A DNA stretch of 64,000 nucleotides from Durusdinium trenchii (Eukaryota; Sar; Dinophyceae; Suessiales; Symbiodiniaceae), in NCBI GenBank assembly GCA_963970005.1, contig CAXAMN010029016.1, forward strand, positions 367,587-431,586. Reading direction: 5' to 3'. The notes beneath the pieces were generated by a model. That model was not told the DNA's origin, ran no database searches, and was given only the letters and a program-made list of their open reading frames with translations. Numbering within the stretch: position 1 is the first letter of the stretch; each line of letters starts with the position of its first letter. The position numbers and the translations under genes are program-made. Shown in pieces: positions 43,124 through 53,920 of this stretch.

Positions 43124-44369
43124 GGGACCCGCTACTCGTAGCGGGGGGGGAGGGGGGAAGGCGGGTTTCGAAGCAGGTGTTCGGAGCGGGACCGGACACC
43201 CGGGGTGGGTGGTTAGATTTTGTTTTTTTTGTCCGCCAAGTTCGGAGAAACGGACGACCTCACATGGCGAATGTGCAAATCCGAGAAACATTGGCGTGAC
43301 GACCTCACGCCATTTTCACGCCAACTCACGTTCCAACTGCATGGCTCATGTTCTTTCCTACCGTCGGTATAGTAGGCCCCCAGACCATCCCAAACGAACC
43401 GAGGATGAGTCGTTTCCGCATTTGCTTCCTGTTTCGCTTCCCACGCCCATGTGACACAGACATGTCATGACTGCCAGCACCCTCCAACAGGTCTCCTTCG
43501 GAGGCTTGTTAGGCCTCCAACTGGTCTAGTTGCGCGAGGCAGATGTCCAAAGGTCTAGTTGCGCGCACAAAAAAGGGGGGGGTCTGATTTTTGTTTGAAC
43601 ATGCGGTGCTTGCTTCCAGTGTTGACTAATTGATAAGAGTTGTGAACGCCTCCTGATGGGATTTATCACGGGGTGTCCTATTTATCAACGCTCAAAGATT
43701 GTCCTAATGACCAGCAGTGCCCCATATCTCACTGGTTGAATACGGGCCTCCGCTCGAATGCTCCATCTGATTTCTAGTTCTCAGTAGCCAGACCCTCCAT
43801 GGGACCGGAATAGTTAACTTGCTATAGGGTCATTGTGATGGGGTCAATATGCCTTCCAGACACTTGATGGGACTGGAATAATTACATTGCATTGACCCCT
43901 TTTCAATCAATCAGCCACCCCCTGGCCTTTAAACGTCAGGAGACTGCCCAGTCCCTTTCGTCTTTTCTCTCCACAAAAGCCGCATCGCACGACACACACC
44001 CGGGTTTTACCCCGACGCCCCCCGGGGCTTGGGGACTCGGGTGTCAAGATGTAGCAAGAAGTCCCGGTGTTCTGCGTGGCATTCGAGAAAACCGTTGGTA
44101 AAGCGACCGTGGATTTTCCAGCCTATGGCCTATGGCTTGACCACTCGCCCCCCCGTTCCTTCGGATGGTTTGGGATGATTTTTTGGATCGGTTTTTCCTA
44201 GGATATCTTGGATCACCTCGACCTCGAACTTTTCAGTCTCCAGCTCTTCCAGCTCTTCCTGGTGAAGTCATCTCCCGGTGTTTCGTCGTCCTTCGTCGTC
44301 GTCCACGCATCTGCTCCGGCCATCGGACCCGTTTCCACCGGGCGCGGCGCTCTCGACGGACCGCCGCAG
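43124..44369. other. Intron or intergenic; dispersed repeat family 2
   Basis: 43788-43816 and 43856-43884 carry a CCAGAC...GGGAC(T/C)GGAATA(G/A)TTA repeat also found at 5976-6005. No exon seen. Confidence 0.5.
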
Positions 44370-44540
44370 GAACTGATGCAGCGCCTGGATCGGGAGGGGT
44401 CGCCCGTCGCCCCGCTCGCCCCACGGCTGCTGGGGCGGAACACCTTCCGCTCGCAGCAGCACTATTCAGGCACCGCGAGCCGGGAGCGGGCGGAGCTAGC
44501 GGAGCTCGCGGAGCTCGGCGCGTGGACGTGGAGACTGGGG
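44370..44540 (+). CDS. Candidate exon, Glu/Ala/Leu-rich, unknown product
   Basis: After GCCGCAG the frame reads ELMQRLDREGSPVAPLAPRL, LGRNTFRSQQHYSGTASRER then AELAELAELGAWTWRL. The end looks like a short coiled coil. The frame is open in both directions and the 3' border is unclear. The minus strand also has open GC-rich frames here, so confidence is moderate. Confidence 0.4.
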
Positions 44541-44889
44541 AAGGGGGGAAGGGGGGCTGGGATGAGTCGAGAACTGCTTGGGGTGAGGTTGAGCATGTTT
44601 GAGCTGGGTTGGCAGTGGGGAGTGTTTTGGTTCACGAAAAGAAGAGCAAGACACTTTGGCACGTAGAGGATACAGTCTACACGTCTTCGGACCATTTCGC
44701 TTCTTTTTTGGAGGGCGTGAGGCACAGCGCAGTCTGATTGCAGGCCATCGAACATGGTGCAAACTTCATCGAAGATCAGACGTGCAGGGCCACCGAAGTT
44801 ATTCGGGATAGTTGGACACTTTATTCAGCAAACATTTTCCGTTAACTGTAAACAAATTGCCCAGACGGGCACCCTGGTCCCTCCGTGAA

Positions 44890-44968
44890 AAGTAGGGGCC
44901 GGTCCGGACCTTCTCACCAATCCCTATGGTTTTGAGGGACCGGTCGGTGACCAAGGTGAGCGTCTGGG
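44890..44968 (+). repeat. Dispersed repeat family 1, longest copy
   Basis: AGTAGGGGCCGGTCCGGACC, TTCTCACCAATCCCTATGGT, TTTGAGGGACCGGTCGG and GTGAGCGTCTGGG in order. It joins the 5' part shared with 29630 to the part shared with 42329. Confidence 0.85.
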
Positions 44969-46984
44969 TGAGAACTAGTGAGTCAAAACCCGGTAGGTGG
45001 ACCTCCCAGGTAATCCGTTCATGACCGGTCACATCCCCCGCTGGTCAACCCACAGCCAACCAAGAGGGTTTGATGGGTTGACTCTCCGACAGAAACGCCT
45101 CTGAATGCAGAGATCTGCTTCAGTTTACCCAGTCCAGACCAGAAACAAATGGTTGTTCCAATATGGCGCCAGCTGGAGATCCTTTAGATGACAAGCGGTC
45201 GTTTGGGAAAAGCTTCATTTGTTTATGGTTGGGGGGCCCTGGGTAAACCCAGGGTGTTCCGGTGAGCTGACTTCATACCAGCACAGGAAAACGAGCTCTC
45301 TTCAGGTCTCCGAAATGGAGACTTCAAAGTCGCAGGTCATGACCTCACAGGTCTCGGGTGCTGGTGTGCAAGCTTTTGTGTTACCCATGCAGCATGCAGA
45401 ACTGTTCTTCCACACCCGGTGTCCAACATGACCTACATAGCGGAATGGGCACCGAATCTTTGCCTATTCGGATTCCCCCCGGTCCCCGGTCGTGGCCGAT
45501 CTTGACCCGTGGTGGGAGCTGTCGAACCCGAGGTTCGTGTGTTCGGCAGCAGTCCACACTTCGCGTGGTGGATCTAAGTGACCCTGGATGTCCAACATGA
45601 GCGGATCCCAAAGACACGAACATGAGCGGAGGACGTGCAGGGCCGTCTCGTGCAGGGCCTTGTTGATCCAAACCCACTCATTGGAACTCAGCTAAGAAAG
45701 TCTCCATGAGATCTGAAACAGACTCAGTGGTGGCAGTCCCCACCCCTGCCCCTGCCCAAACAGATACCATTAAATCCAACTTGAGATGTTCCTGCAATCA
45801 TCAAGTCGATTTACAGGGTCTCAGGATCCCAGGCCCTTGGAGTCTTTTGCAGCTTTCTTCACCTGAGGGTCGTCTCGCGATCCGCGCTCCGTCCGCGCGA
45901 GTCCGCGTCGAAAGCGCTGCCAGGTGTGATAAAAACACAGCACTTGCAAGATCATCTTCTGCCCCCTTTCCGAACGAAAGTCCATGGGCCGAACGAAAGA
46001 GAGGTCTGGCTGCCAGGCTCCGATCCGCGCCGAGAAACACGCGCGCGCGGTGGCCGAAACGAACGCGCGGGCGACCATCGCGTAGTGCGCTGATTTCGTG
46101 CGCGCGAAGGATGGGAAGGTGGCCCGGTGTGGCCCGGTGTGGCCGTGGGTTTGGATTGGGAGCACAGTACAACTGGGGAATTTTCTTTGGTAGACCGGAC
46201 GGTACCCGGTGAGGCCCGTGAGGCAGTGGCACGCAAGTCTGGACCAATCAGGAACGCGAGGGTCAGGACGGCACCGACACGTCGTCTTCCAAACAGAAGT
46301 GACGAGGTCCTTGTGGGTGGATGGCTCATTTGACTCGGAACGAGTCCATGACTCATGAATCAACTCCCCACAATGGCAGCATGGTAGTGGTGGAACAAAT
46401 GACAAACAACCCGGTGGGGTAGTTCATGAGTCAAACCGGAAGTTCTGCTAATAGCAGGTGGTGCATCCACGCGTTCTGTTTGAATTCCCGTGGCACGGGT
46501 GCGGGTGCTGCCACCAGGTTCTGACCGATGAGAGCACTTGGATCTCCCGAACGATGGGAATTCGATGCCAATTTTCCACAAGTGCACAATTGCCCCCCTT
46601 CCACCGAAGCCCACAAGTGAAGTTGCACTTCATCCATGGCTCAATCGTGGCAATCGTGGAATGTGAACAGCATCATATTCTATCAACAGAAACATGAAGC
46701 ATGACACGTCGCGTGGTCGTGTTTGGGGCCTGCCCTGGCTGTGCGGTGCTTGGGTTCAGTCTCTAGCATAGCTGCCGCTGTTTTTGCGGTCCGAATCATG
46801 GCCCTTACGGCCGGTCAACGTGAGGTCCGCGGGTGTTCTTCATCCGCAGAGCGACGGTTGCATCTCAAGCCTGAACCAATCCAGGACTACTCAAAGAAAC
46901 AACATGTCCTTTTCTGTATTTCTTGGGTAATTATATCATATCGGTATGTCTTTATCAGGTATACCTGGAAACCCAAACAATCAG

Positions 46985-47107
46985 CCCTAAGAATCAAGGA
47001 CCCTCAAAGGTGAAGGTTTTGAGGGTCCAACCCCATGCGGGGTCAAAACCCTCCAGAAGTGGTCGGGTCCAATGATTCTTAGGGAGAAACAATTTTGTTT
47101 TTCTCCC
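46985..47107. repeat. Nested foldback element
   Basis: The outer arms are CCCTAAGAATCA (46985-46996) and TGATTCTTAGGG (47073-47084). Inside are GGACCCTCAAA (46998-47008) against TTTGAGGGTCC (47018-47028) and an ACCCC...GGGGT hairpin. Overlapping the right arm, GGGAGAAA...TTTCTCCC (47082-47107) makes a further hairpin. Confidence 0.75.
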
Positions 47108-47192
47108 AAACAACCACTGGTGTAAAGGATCTCCACTCACCTCCAGAAACCTCTGGTCGAGCCAGAACCTTCTCGATCCTCATGTCTCGTAG

Positions 47193-47260
47193 AGCGCCGA
47201 AGTAGATGCCACCCGAGCGAAGCAATTGTTTGACCGAGCGCTTCCACCTGGCAAACGAAC
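47193..47260 (+). CDS. Candidate exon, TPR/HAT-like helix
   Basis: After CTCGTAG the frame reads SAEVDATRAKQLFDRALPPG then KR. A-x-x-A-K-x-L-F-D-R-A-L resembles the second helix of a TPR or HAT repeat. The 3' border is uncertain. It lies far from the TPR-like exons at 58-63 kb and need not be the same gene. Confidence 0.35.
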
Positions 47261-48231
47261 GCCCACATACTACTCATACTCGGGATATGTTCATCCCAGA
47301 CCTCTCGTTGCGTTGCTCGATCACGGCACGTTGCTGGGCCACCGATTTATACATTTTTTAAAGCTTTGGCCAAAAACGCGGTCGTATTGTACAGCTCCCC
47401 GCTCAGGGACGCGGGGATTGGCTGGCTGGGTTCCATTCACGGAAGTCGTTGGGTGGTGGTCCTCTCTAAGCCTCAGAGCAATTTCACGATGGTAAAACCA
47501 TCCGGACTTTGGAGGGACCAGGGGACCAGTCGCTTCATTCGGATTAAACGATCAGGTGTCAGGTGTGGTGAGGGATCACGACGAGCGGGATCATGCCGTG
47601 GAAAGAGAGTGCTAATTGATTCAATGTATAATGAGATCAATCTCCTGAAGCAGCCCTATAGTCTGTACAGCTGAATTCTCATCACCCATAGGCTCACAAG
47701 GGGCAACTTGCAGGAGGCCACTCCTTCCGCGATGGAGAACCCAGAACACGGAAGACATAGTTCCGGCACAAGTTCCTTCCTTCCTTCCGACACAAGTTCC
47801 GCCAAGTACACCCTGAGGTTTCTTCGCTTTCTTCGCTCTGTGCTGATCTTGGCTTGTTTTGGTTTTTCCTTTGGCATCTGGTGATCTTCGCAAAGGGGAG
47901 AGTCGCTCCCAGTTGGCGGACGGAAGAACCTTGGGGTGGACACGATGTGACCAGTGATGTTCCAGACACTGTCGAGAGTCTATCTTCGACCCCGATGCAA
48001 AAAGGGATGGCTGTGACTGCAACGAGAGGTCGACCTCTCGTTGACAGGTGAGGTCGAACGGGAGGGACGAGGACGGGTCGGCTTTTGGAAAGGGGACATG
48101 GGAAGTGGTAAATGCCTCCTTTGTGGTCGAACGACAGAGGTTGCTTCGGAGACAAAGAAGATATGGCTAAGATTATCCCCATGGGAATTTCCTCTATGAA
48201 ATGGGTACCCGGTACCCTGTTATAAGGGCTA
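47261..48231. other. No recognised gene
   Basis: Overlapping ORFs on both strands without motifs. Confidence 0.4.
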
Positions 48232-48448
48232 CTTTTTATAGAGTTTTTTTTTTTTTTAACATTTCTGGATCCAGATGCATTTTATAGAAATCGATGGTGT
48301 TGATGACATCGGCGGCAGAGATCAGAGGCAAACCAAACTTTTTTCTAGAGACAAAAATGAAGGATGAAGCGTACTTGGAAGAGACGTTGGGCATGTCATT
48401 TTCTAGAGGCCATAAAAAGTCAAGGAGTCATTTTATAGAGCCTGCTTC

Positions 48449-48481
48449 TTTTGGCCTTGGACTCAAGCCATTTTGGCTCAA
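48449..48481 (+). other. Relict dinoflagellate spliced leader, probably in tandem
   Basis: AGCCATTTTGGCTCAA (48466-48481) is identical to 16 of the 22 bases of the dinoflagellate spliced leader. Directly before it, TTTTGGCCTTGGACTCAAG looks like a diverged earlier leader end. CAAG joined to CCATTTTGGCTCAA is the tandem form expected when a trans-spliced mRNA is reverse-transcribed, reinserted and trans-spliced again. An ORF begins 18 bases downstream. Confidence 0.65.
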
Positions 48482-48498
48482 TCCCTGCCGACAGCAAA

Positions 48499-48714
48499 AT
48501 GTCTCAGTCTCTAGAACCTCCGCCTGGATGGCCGACCATTTGCCAAGCAGGCATGTGTCCAGAGGCAGTTCCAAAGCCAACATGGGAACCCCTGCGAGGA
48601 TGCTGGCGTTTTTGGAATGCAAGTTTAGTTGCCGCAAAATTTTGGAAAGATCGATTGCGCATACATTTGCATTCTTGCATTCACTTGTTTGTGCAAGATC
48701 CAAGTTTCCCATGA
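48499..48714 (+). CDS. Short ORF following the spliced-leader relict
   Basis: 71 codons, beginning MSQSLEPPPGWPTICQAGMC and ending LHSCIHLFVQDPSFP. The ATG is the first after the leader relict, as expected for a retroposed mRNA. No family is recognised and the C-terminal half looks random, so it may be a decayed retrogene. Confidence 0.35.
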   Translation: MSQSLEPPPGWPTICQAGMCPEAVPKPTWEPLRGCWRFWNASLVAAKFWKDRLRIHLHSCIHLFVQDPSFP

Positions 48715-49027
48715 TCTAAGTTTCCCGGTGCAATATGACCCGGGGAGCAAGAAAATCACATCATCATGTTTATTGGTGTGAGCGTCTCGGTTCAGACTGG
48801 TTCCGACACATCACACGTCAGATTTGAAATGATTGATGTATTTTGATGTTGTTTTTAGAATTGTTCAAGTGGTTCAATTCTATTGGCCCGCGGAAACGCA
48901 AACTGAGGAAGACTTTGGATTGGAAATTGACTTTGCGCATCAGCGACGTGCGACCAAAGTTACCAACGCCTGTACCAAAACCACCCGTAACCTAGCTGCA
49001 TCGGATCCTGTATGCTGTATGTGCGTG

Positions 49028-49198
49028 TTCTATAAAATGACCAAGCACAAACGTTAGGTCTATAAAATGATATTGATTGATATGGCACTTGGCTGGACAC
49101 TAGTGGGACACAGTGTTCTATAAAATGGCCAAGCATTTGAGCTCAGTCTATAAAATGATATAGCATATGTAGCTGGATGCTAGTTGGACATAGTGTTT
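49028..49198 (+). repeat. Two-unit tandem repeat, period 88 bp
   Basis: Units begin TTCTATAAAATG(A/G)CCAAG at 49028 and 49116. Each contains a second TCTATAAAATGATAT motif about 31 bp on, then GCTGGA(C/T)(A/G)CTAGT(G/T)GGACA. Confidence 0.8.
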
Positions 49199-49261
49199 CT
49201 GCAAAAGATACTCATAGTCTGAGGCTCATCGTGCGCAAATGGAAGAGACACAGACAGCTTC

Positions 49262-49745
49262 TTCAGGCAAAGCAGGTCCAGAGGAGCAACAGCATACAGC
49301 AATGACAAGGCCATACAAAACCTGTTCTGCCTACCACCATTTTATAGAGAAATATAGAGAAGTATAGAGAAATGTTCTACACCGTGTCACTTTATAGACT
49401 TGTGTAGATTTGTGATGATTTGTGTATACTTGTGTCTGTAGATTTGTAGCTGCAGGAGGCCAAGCAAGGCGGTGAACACGCGACCAGCAGACAGCAGTTG
49501 CAGAGGAGCTGAAACAATGACAGAACCTGTCCTGCCACCATTTTATAGAGAACTGACTAGAGAAGTGTTCTATACTGTTTCATTTTATAGACTTGGGTAT
49601 ACTTGTGTCTACTTGCATATACTCGTGTAGATTTGTAGCTGCAGGAGGCCAAGCATGACAGTGAACACGGCGACCAGCAGGCAGCAGTTGCAGAGGAGCA
49701 GAAACATCTAACAATGACAGAACCTGTTCATACCTGTTCCATTTC
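49262..49745 (+). repeat. Tandem repeat, about 2.5 units of about 190-200 bp
   Basis: Unit landmarks: CCACCATTTTATAGAGAA at 49334 and 49535, CTTTATAGACTTG or ATTTTATAGACTTG at 49390 and 49583, GTAGATTTGTAGCTGCAGGA at 49438 and 49627, and CAATGACA(G/A)(A/G)... before each end. Two motif copies per unit, oppositely oriented to those in the 49028 array. Confidence 0.8.
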
Positions 49746-50214
49746 AACAAGCTCTCACTAGATGATGACCCAGGATACAATGTATATTTTTAGATGTATT
49801 GAGATATATTTAGGGAAATGGATGGAAATGGTCGACAATGGTGAAAACATGCTGATGCATGCTGATGCATGCTGATGCACTTTCTAGACACTCAAGAGCG
49901 TGGACAGAGACGTCGGTCAAATCGTTTTGTGCAGCGCCGCTCCAGGAGGTGAAGCCGTCGCTGGAAGGGGGAGCCGACGAGAAGGACCCCGCGCGCCCCA
50001 TGAAGAGCGTTACAATTAGAAGTAGGATGAAGCAATTGAAAAAATGACGCAGATTGAAGTAGGATGTTTCTACTGCGCACTGCAGTTGCTTGGAAGCGTC
50101 GGGATGACCTTTGTAGTCTTAGAATGTCTTGGATATTCTTAGCATTTTGGCCCAAACTTGTGAGCTTGTGAGCAACGATCTGGGCACGCTTCTGGGTGCA
50201 CTTAAAGTGTAGTC

Positions 50215-50842
50215 ATGGAGCAAAATGCAGCGGATCTTCAAGGCGTGCAGGGACAAGCTCAGGCACAAGGTGGTGAAGCTCAAGCTCCAGGGCCCCTCAA
50301 GCTTCACAATAGGATGACCAAAGCTGAGTGCCGCCGCGAGCTGGGACCGAAGGAGGGCATTCGTGCACGCAAGGCGAATCAGGATGAATCTCAGAAACCC
50401 TCGGCCATTGCCCGACCAGTTTCTCAAAAAGATTGCTACAGCAACCCGTCCAATTTTGCGGCAAATGTGCACGGACCGCCGCATTGAGATGGCAGAGAAT
50501 GATCGTGTGGCAGACCTGAGGCTCAAATTGCCCCGCTGGCATGCAGAACAGGCTCGTGGACAAGGTGGAGATGCTCAGCAGCCCGCGCGAGCAGCTTCAC
50601 CGCTGCGCGATGAAGGCCTTGATATTGTCGAGGCTGCGGATCGAGTGGACTATCTTGACCAATCCGTGTCTCTGAAAGTCTCCGGTGAACAGGGGAGGCT
50701 CAGAGAAAAAGCCCTTGTGGATCCATGTGGATCCTTGCAGGAAGTCCACTCATTGCAACAATGCCAACTTCCTAGACCTAGACTCCTAGACGCTACAAGA
50801 GCACGTCAGATCAATAGTCAGACCACGCTGGGGCAGGTTTGA
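50215..50842 (+). CDS. Protein-like region in two frames, unknown product
   Basis: ATG 50215 opens MEQNAADLQGVQGQAQAQGG, then MTKAECRRELG. From about 50363 a second frame reads MNLRNPRPLPDQFLKKIATA, DRRIEMAENDRVADLRLKLP then EGLDIVEAADRVDYLDQSVS. The overlap suggests a frameshift or an intron near 50380. Glu/Gln/Ala-rich, no family recognised. It lies in the motif field, upstream of the exon at 51132 and of the copia element. Confidence 0.35.
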
Positions 50843-51131
50843 TCCCATGCTCGCAAACAGCTTTTGGTGATGCTGGAGCATGCTTGAGACCTGAAGTGCG
50901 AAGGAAATCGGAAAATAGAGATAGATAGAGATAGAATGAGATAGATATAGATAGAGAAAGCTAGAGAACGAGATTTGTAGATGCGTGATGACCCGAAATG
51001 ACTCAAAAAACTCGAGGGCATGTAGAAATGCACTAGAAAATGAATATGTATGAATTTGTTTTGATGATCGGTGCCAAATGCTTTCTATAAAATGATAGGT
51101 GTTCGTATCAGCGTCACGGCTCCTATGCCAG

Positions 51132-51239
51132 GATTTCTTTGACACGCCCGACGAAGAGTTGAAGCGCTATGATGAGATCCAGCAGGACATCTTATGCCGG
51201 AATCGGCCACCTCCTGCGGTGTTGGAGGCCGGATGTTGA
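51132..51239 (+). CDS. Candidate terminal exon, unknown product
   Basis: After CTATGCCAG the frame reads DFFDTPDEELKRYDEIQQDI, LCRNRPPPAVLEAGC and ends TGA. It is acidic, helical, then Pro-rich: clearly protein-like. It may be the last exon of the gene with coding at 50215-50842. No family recognised. Confidence 0.45.
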   Translation, partial: DFFDTPDEELKRYDEIQQDILCRNRPPPAVLEAGC

Positions 51240-52173
51240 TGGCATGACTATGCGTCACCATTTTCTAGCATTCTTCGAGCTTCATTTGAAAACACTTTGC
51301 CATTTTCTAGGAAATACAATTACATGTAGTTGCATGTAAATACAAATGCATACAAATGCAGTTCATACATGATGTATCATTCTGGCTATATTTCCGTGCA
51401 CCGCAAACAGCTTCTGTGACCGCTGCTGTCGGTGCCTCATGGCCAGTGTGAGAGGGGTCAGTGAGAGTGTTGGATTCTCGCCCATAGCCTGTTGCTGCCT
51501 TGGTTGCGGGCATTAGTGATTGGCAGCCTTTTCGCGATGCCCATCGGTGGCCGTGTGGCTGACGATGATGTCCAAGGGGGCTGTGATGAGTCCCTTTGGT
51601 TCCTTTTTTGAAGCCGGTGAAGTCACATATGGTTTTCGTTGATTTTCCATGATTTTCCATGATTTTCAAACATATAAAATTATCAAAATATTCTAGAAAA
51701 TGCCTAGGGTTCGATCCCAATACTAGAACATGTTCAGGATCTTAACAAAAAAAACAAAAACAACAATCTGACTCCAACGTGAGGTTCAAAGCGGAAGACC
51801 ACATCAGTGAAATCAGATCATTCTTGGCTGCCAGGGCACCTGCCCAAAGCAGATGCCTTGGCGTACTAGACAGCAGGACCATCAGCGCCCATGACCCCGG
51901 GATTCAGAGTACCCCAGACACCAGTTACCTTGGACGAAAGCTCAAGGAAACGAAAAGCAGAAGAAGAGCCACAAAGCACCGGACGAAAGTTTGAGGGAGG
52001 AATGGCTCAAGAAACTGAGGACGGGAAGAGAAAGTTTGATGATGACAAGGCAGCGCAATCCAAGCAAGAGGACAGAGAGTTGGCCGGAGAAGACCACGGA
52101 GTCAAGAGAAGTGCTGAAGAGTTAGGAGAACGCCCAAAGTCAGAAAGGATGTACCCACCAACATGCTGGAAAT

Positions 52174-53072
52174 GTGAAGCGGGTGAAGAAAGAATACGAT
52201 GGAGACGAGCCAGAGATGCTGATCAGCGATGTCTTCAACGAAGACGAAGCCGACAAGGAGGAAATACAGAATGAGGGCTATGTGGGAGATGGAGATCACC
52301 CACCAGAGTTGGAAGAGGAAGAGATGTCCAAGCTAGACATTTTGGCGGAAGATGAAGAGATTTGCCACAGAGAAGATCCCGGCAATCTCAAAGGTTTCAG
52401 AAGAAGAGAGCAAAGATTACAACATCATCTCCAGCCGACAGGTGACAGTCTGGAAGAAACGCCAAGAGAAACATGTCTGGTTCAGGCGAGCCGGACTTGT
52501 GGCACGCCAGTTCAAGAAAGGCGCCATGTTCGAAGAGCATGACACTTTTGCTCCCACCTCGGCTTCAGTAGTACCGAGACTGCCTAGTTTTTGATGCAGA
52601 TGAAAGGTGCCTGGCAATTGATGATTGCCGATGTGAAGGACGCTTTCCTGATGAGCCAGCAACTTGCAGGCGAGAAAAACTCCATCAGGTGTAGAGACAA
52701 GTTCTACAAACTTGAAAGGCGCCTACCAGGCCAAAGGACGGCTGCCAAGCAGTTGTTTGACCTTTTCCACTCTACGGTGAAAGCCCTAGGTGGAGAGTCT
52801 GACAGCATGCAACCAACACTGTTCAGGTTGCAGAACTTGCTGATCAGCGTTCACGTTGACGACTTACTGCTTCTAGGTGAGAAGGCAGCAATGGAAAACT
52901 TCATCAACTACGTCACGAAGAAAGCTGGATGGAAAATGGAAGTGGAAGGCCCATTCCAGAAAGTTGGCGATGAGTTCATGTACCTCAAGAGGAAGTACAA
53001 CATCACTCAACACATAATCGTAGTAAGACCGGCCGGACCCCAGGCACATCGAAGAGCTGACAGAAGCATGTG
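52174..53072 (+). pseudogene. Ty1/copia reverse transcriptase
   Basis: In order: EMSKLDILAEDEEI; then in another frame VSEEESKDYNIISSRQVTVW, HVWFRRAGLVARQF and HDTFAPTSASVVPRL; after a stop near 52592, LMIADVKDAFLM (motif A), FYKLERRLPGQRTAAKQLFD (the copia L-P-G-Q-R box) and LLISVHVDDLLLLGE (motif C with D-D). The catalytic aspartates are intact. The protein is broken by one frameshift and one stop between the fingers and the palm. Confidence 0.85.
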
Positions 53073-53100
53073 AAGTTGGCCGCAAGAAGGCCAAGACCAC

Positions 53101-53920
53101 ACCGTGTGCCAATGACATCAACATGATGAGGCATGGCAATGAGTTGAACAGTGCAGACTGCACAAGGTTTCGCAGCTGCGTGGGCAAAATGATGTACATC
53201 AGTGGCGAGAGGCCTGATGCCCGGTATGCCATACATATGATGGCACGAATGATGGCAAAGCCGATGAGCTCACAGGTGAAGCATGTTGTCCACCTAGCCA
53301 GCTACCTGCATGGAACTGCAAAGTATGGCATCATGCTGAAGAGGACAAAGAAGAGTAAATCGATCCTGGATACCAGAGAGCTGGAGGACATCGAGGACCA
53401 GGACACACACCTGCTAGAGGTGGTGACAGATGCAGATCTCGCTGGATGCCGCCGGACCAGGAAGAGTTTGAGCTTTTCCATATCTTCTTGGACGGTTGTT
53501 TGATCGAGTCCAAGGTGAGAAGCCAAAAGGCGGTAGCCTTATCCAGCGGAGAAGCCGAATTCACGGCCATTTTGGCCGGAAGCTCTGAAGCCCTATTCGT
53601 AAAGCATGTGATCGAATTCATGCTGAAGGTGAGCCCCAAGATTAAAGCAAGGAGTGACTCTTCGGCTGCCAGGTCACTGACCTCAAGGCAGGGAGTGGGG
53701 CGAGTGAGACGCATCGAGTCAGGAATGGTGTGGACCCCAGAGAAAGTTCAAAGCAATGCCATGGAGGTGACGGCAATTCCAACTTTGCTCAACAACGCAG
53801 ACATCGGGACGAAGAGCGTGAGTCAGTACAGATTGAAGGCCCTAGCTCACATTCTGAGCATGGTTGATGAATATGACATCGAGATCGGCGAGGAAGAGTT
53901 CAATGAGACAGAAACCAAAA
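53101..53920 (+). pseudogene. Ty1/copia connection region and RNase H
   Basis: FRSCVGKMMYISGERPDARY and HVVHLASYLHGTAKYGIML are the usual copia stretch after the RT. RNase H follows in a second frame (from 53446): LDGCLIESKVRSQKAVALSS with GEAEF, KARSDSSAARSLTSRQGVGR with VRRIE, and NNADIGTKSVSQYRLKAL. The D/E residues and the A-D-x-x-T-K end are present. One frameshift near 53480 separates the parts. Confidence 0.8.

Larger units (their letters stand above)
44541..47192. other. Intron or intergenic; repeat copy and foldback
   Basis: 44890-44968 is a dispersed repeat family 1 copy. Weak exon-like frames occur near 45866-45930 (RLAIRAPSARVRVESAAR) and 46018-46085 (IRAEKHARAVAETNARATIA). The foldback at 46985-47107 is listed separately. 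Confidence 0.4.
48232..51702. repeat. Field of recurring CATTTTATAGA-type motifs
   Basis: Matches or near matches at 48232, 48278, 48397, 48429, 49338, 49388, 49539, 49581, 51259 and 51301 (plus orientation) and 49028, 49059, 49116, 49147, 51084 and 51692 (as TCTATAAAATG). The T-C-T-A variant CATTTTCTAG is nearly self-complementary. I did not notice the motif elsewhere in the window. Function unknown. Confidence 0.7.

Noticed and set aside
51700-51735. B-box-like GGTTCGATCCC suggesting a tRNA or tRNA-derived SINE
   Set aside because: No A box at the right distance and no cloverleaf; the upstream DNA is AT-rich and lies in the motif field.
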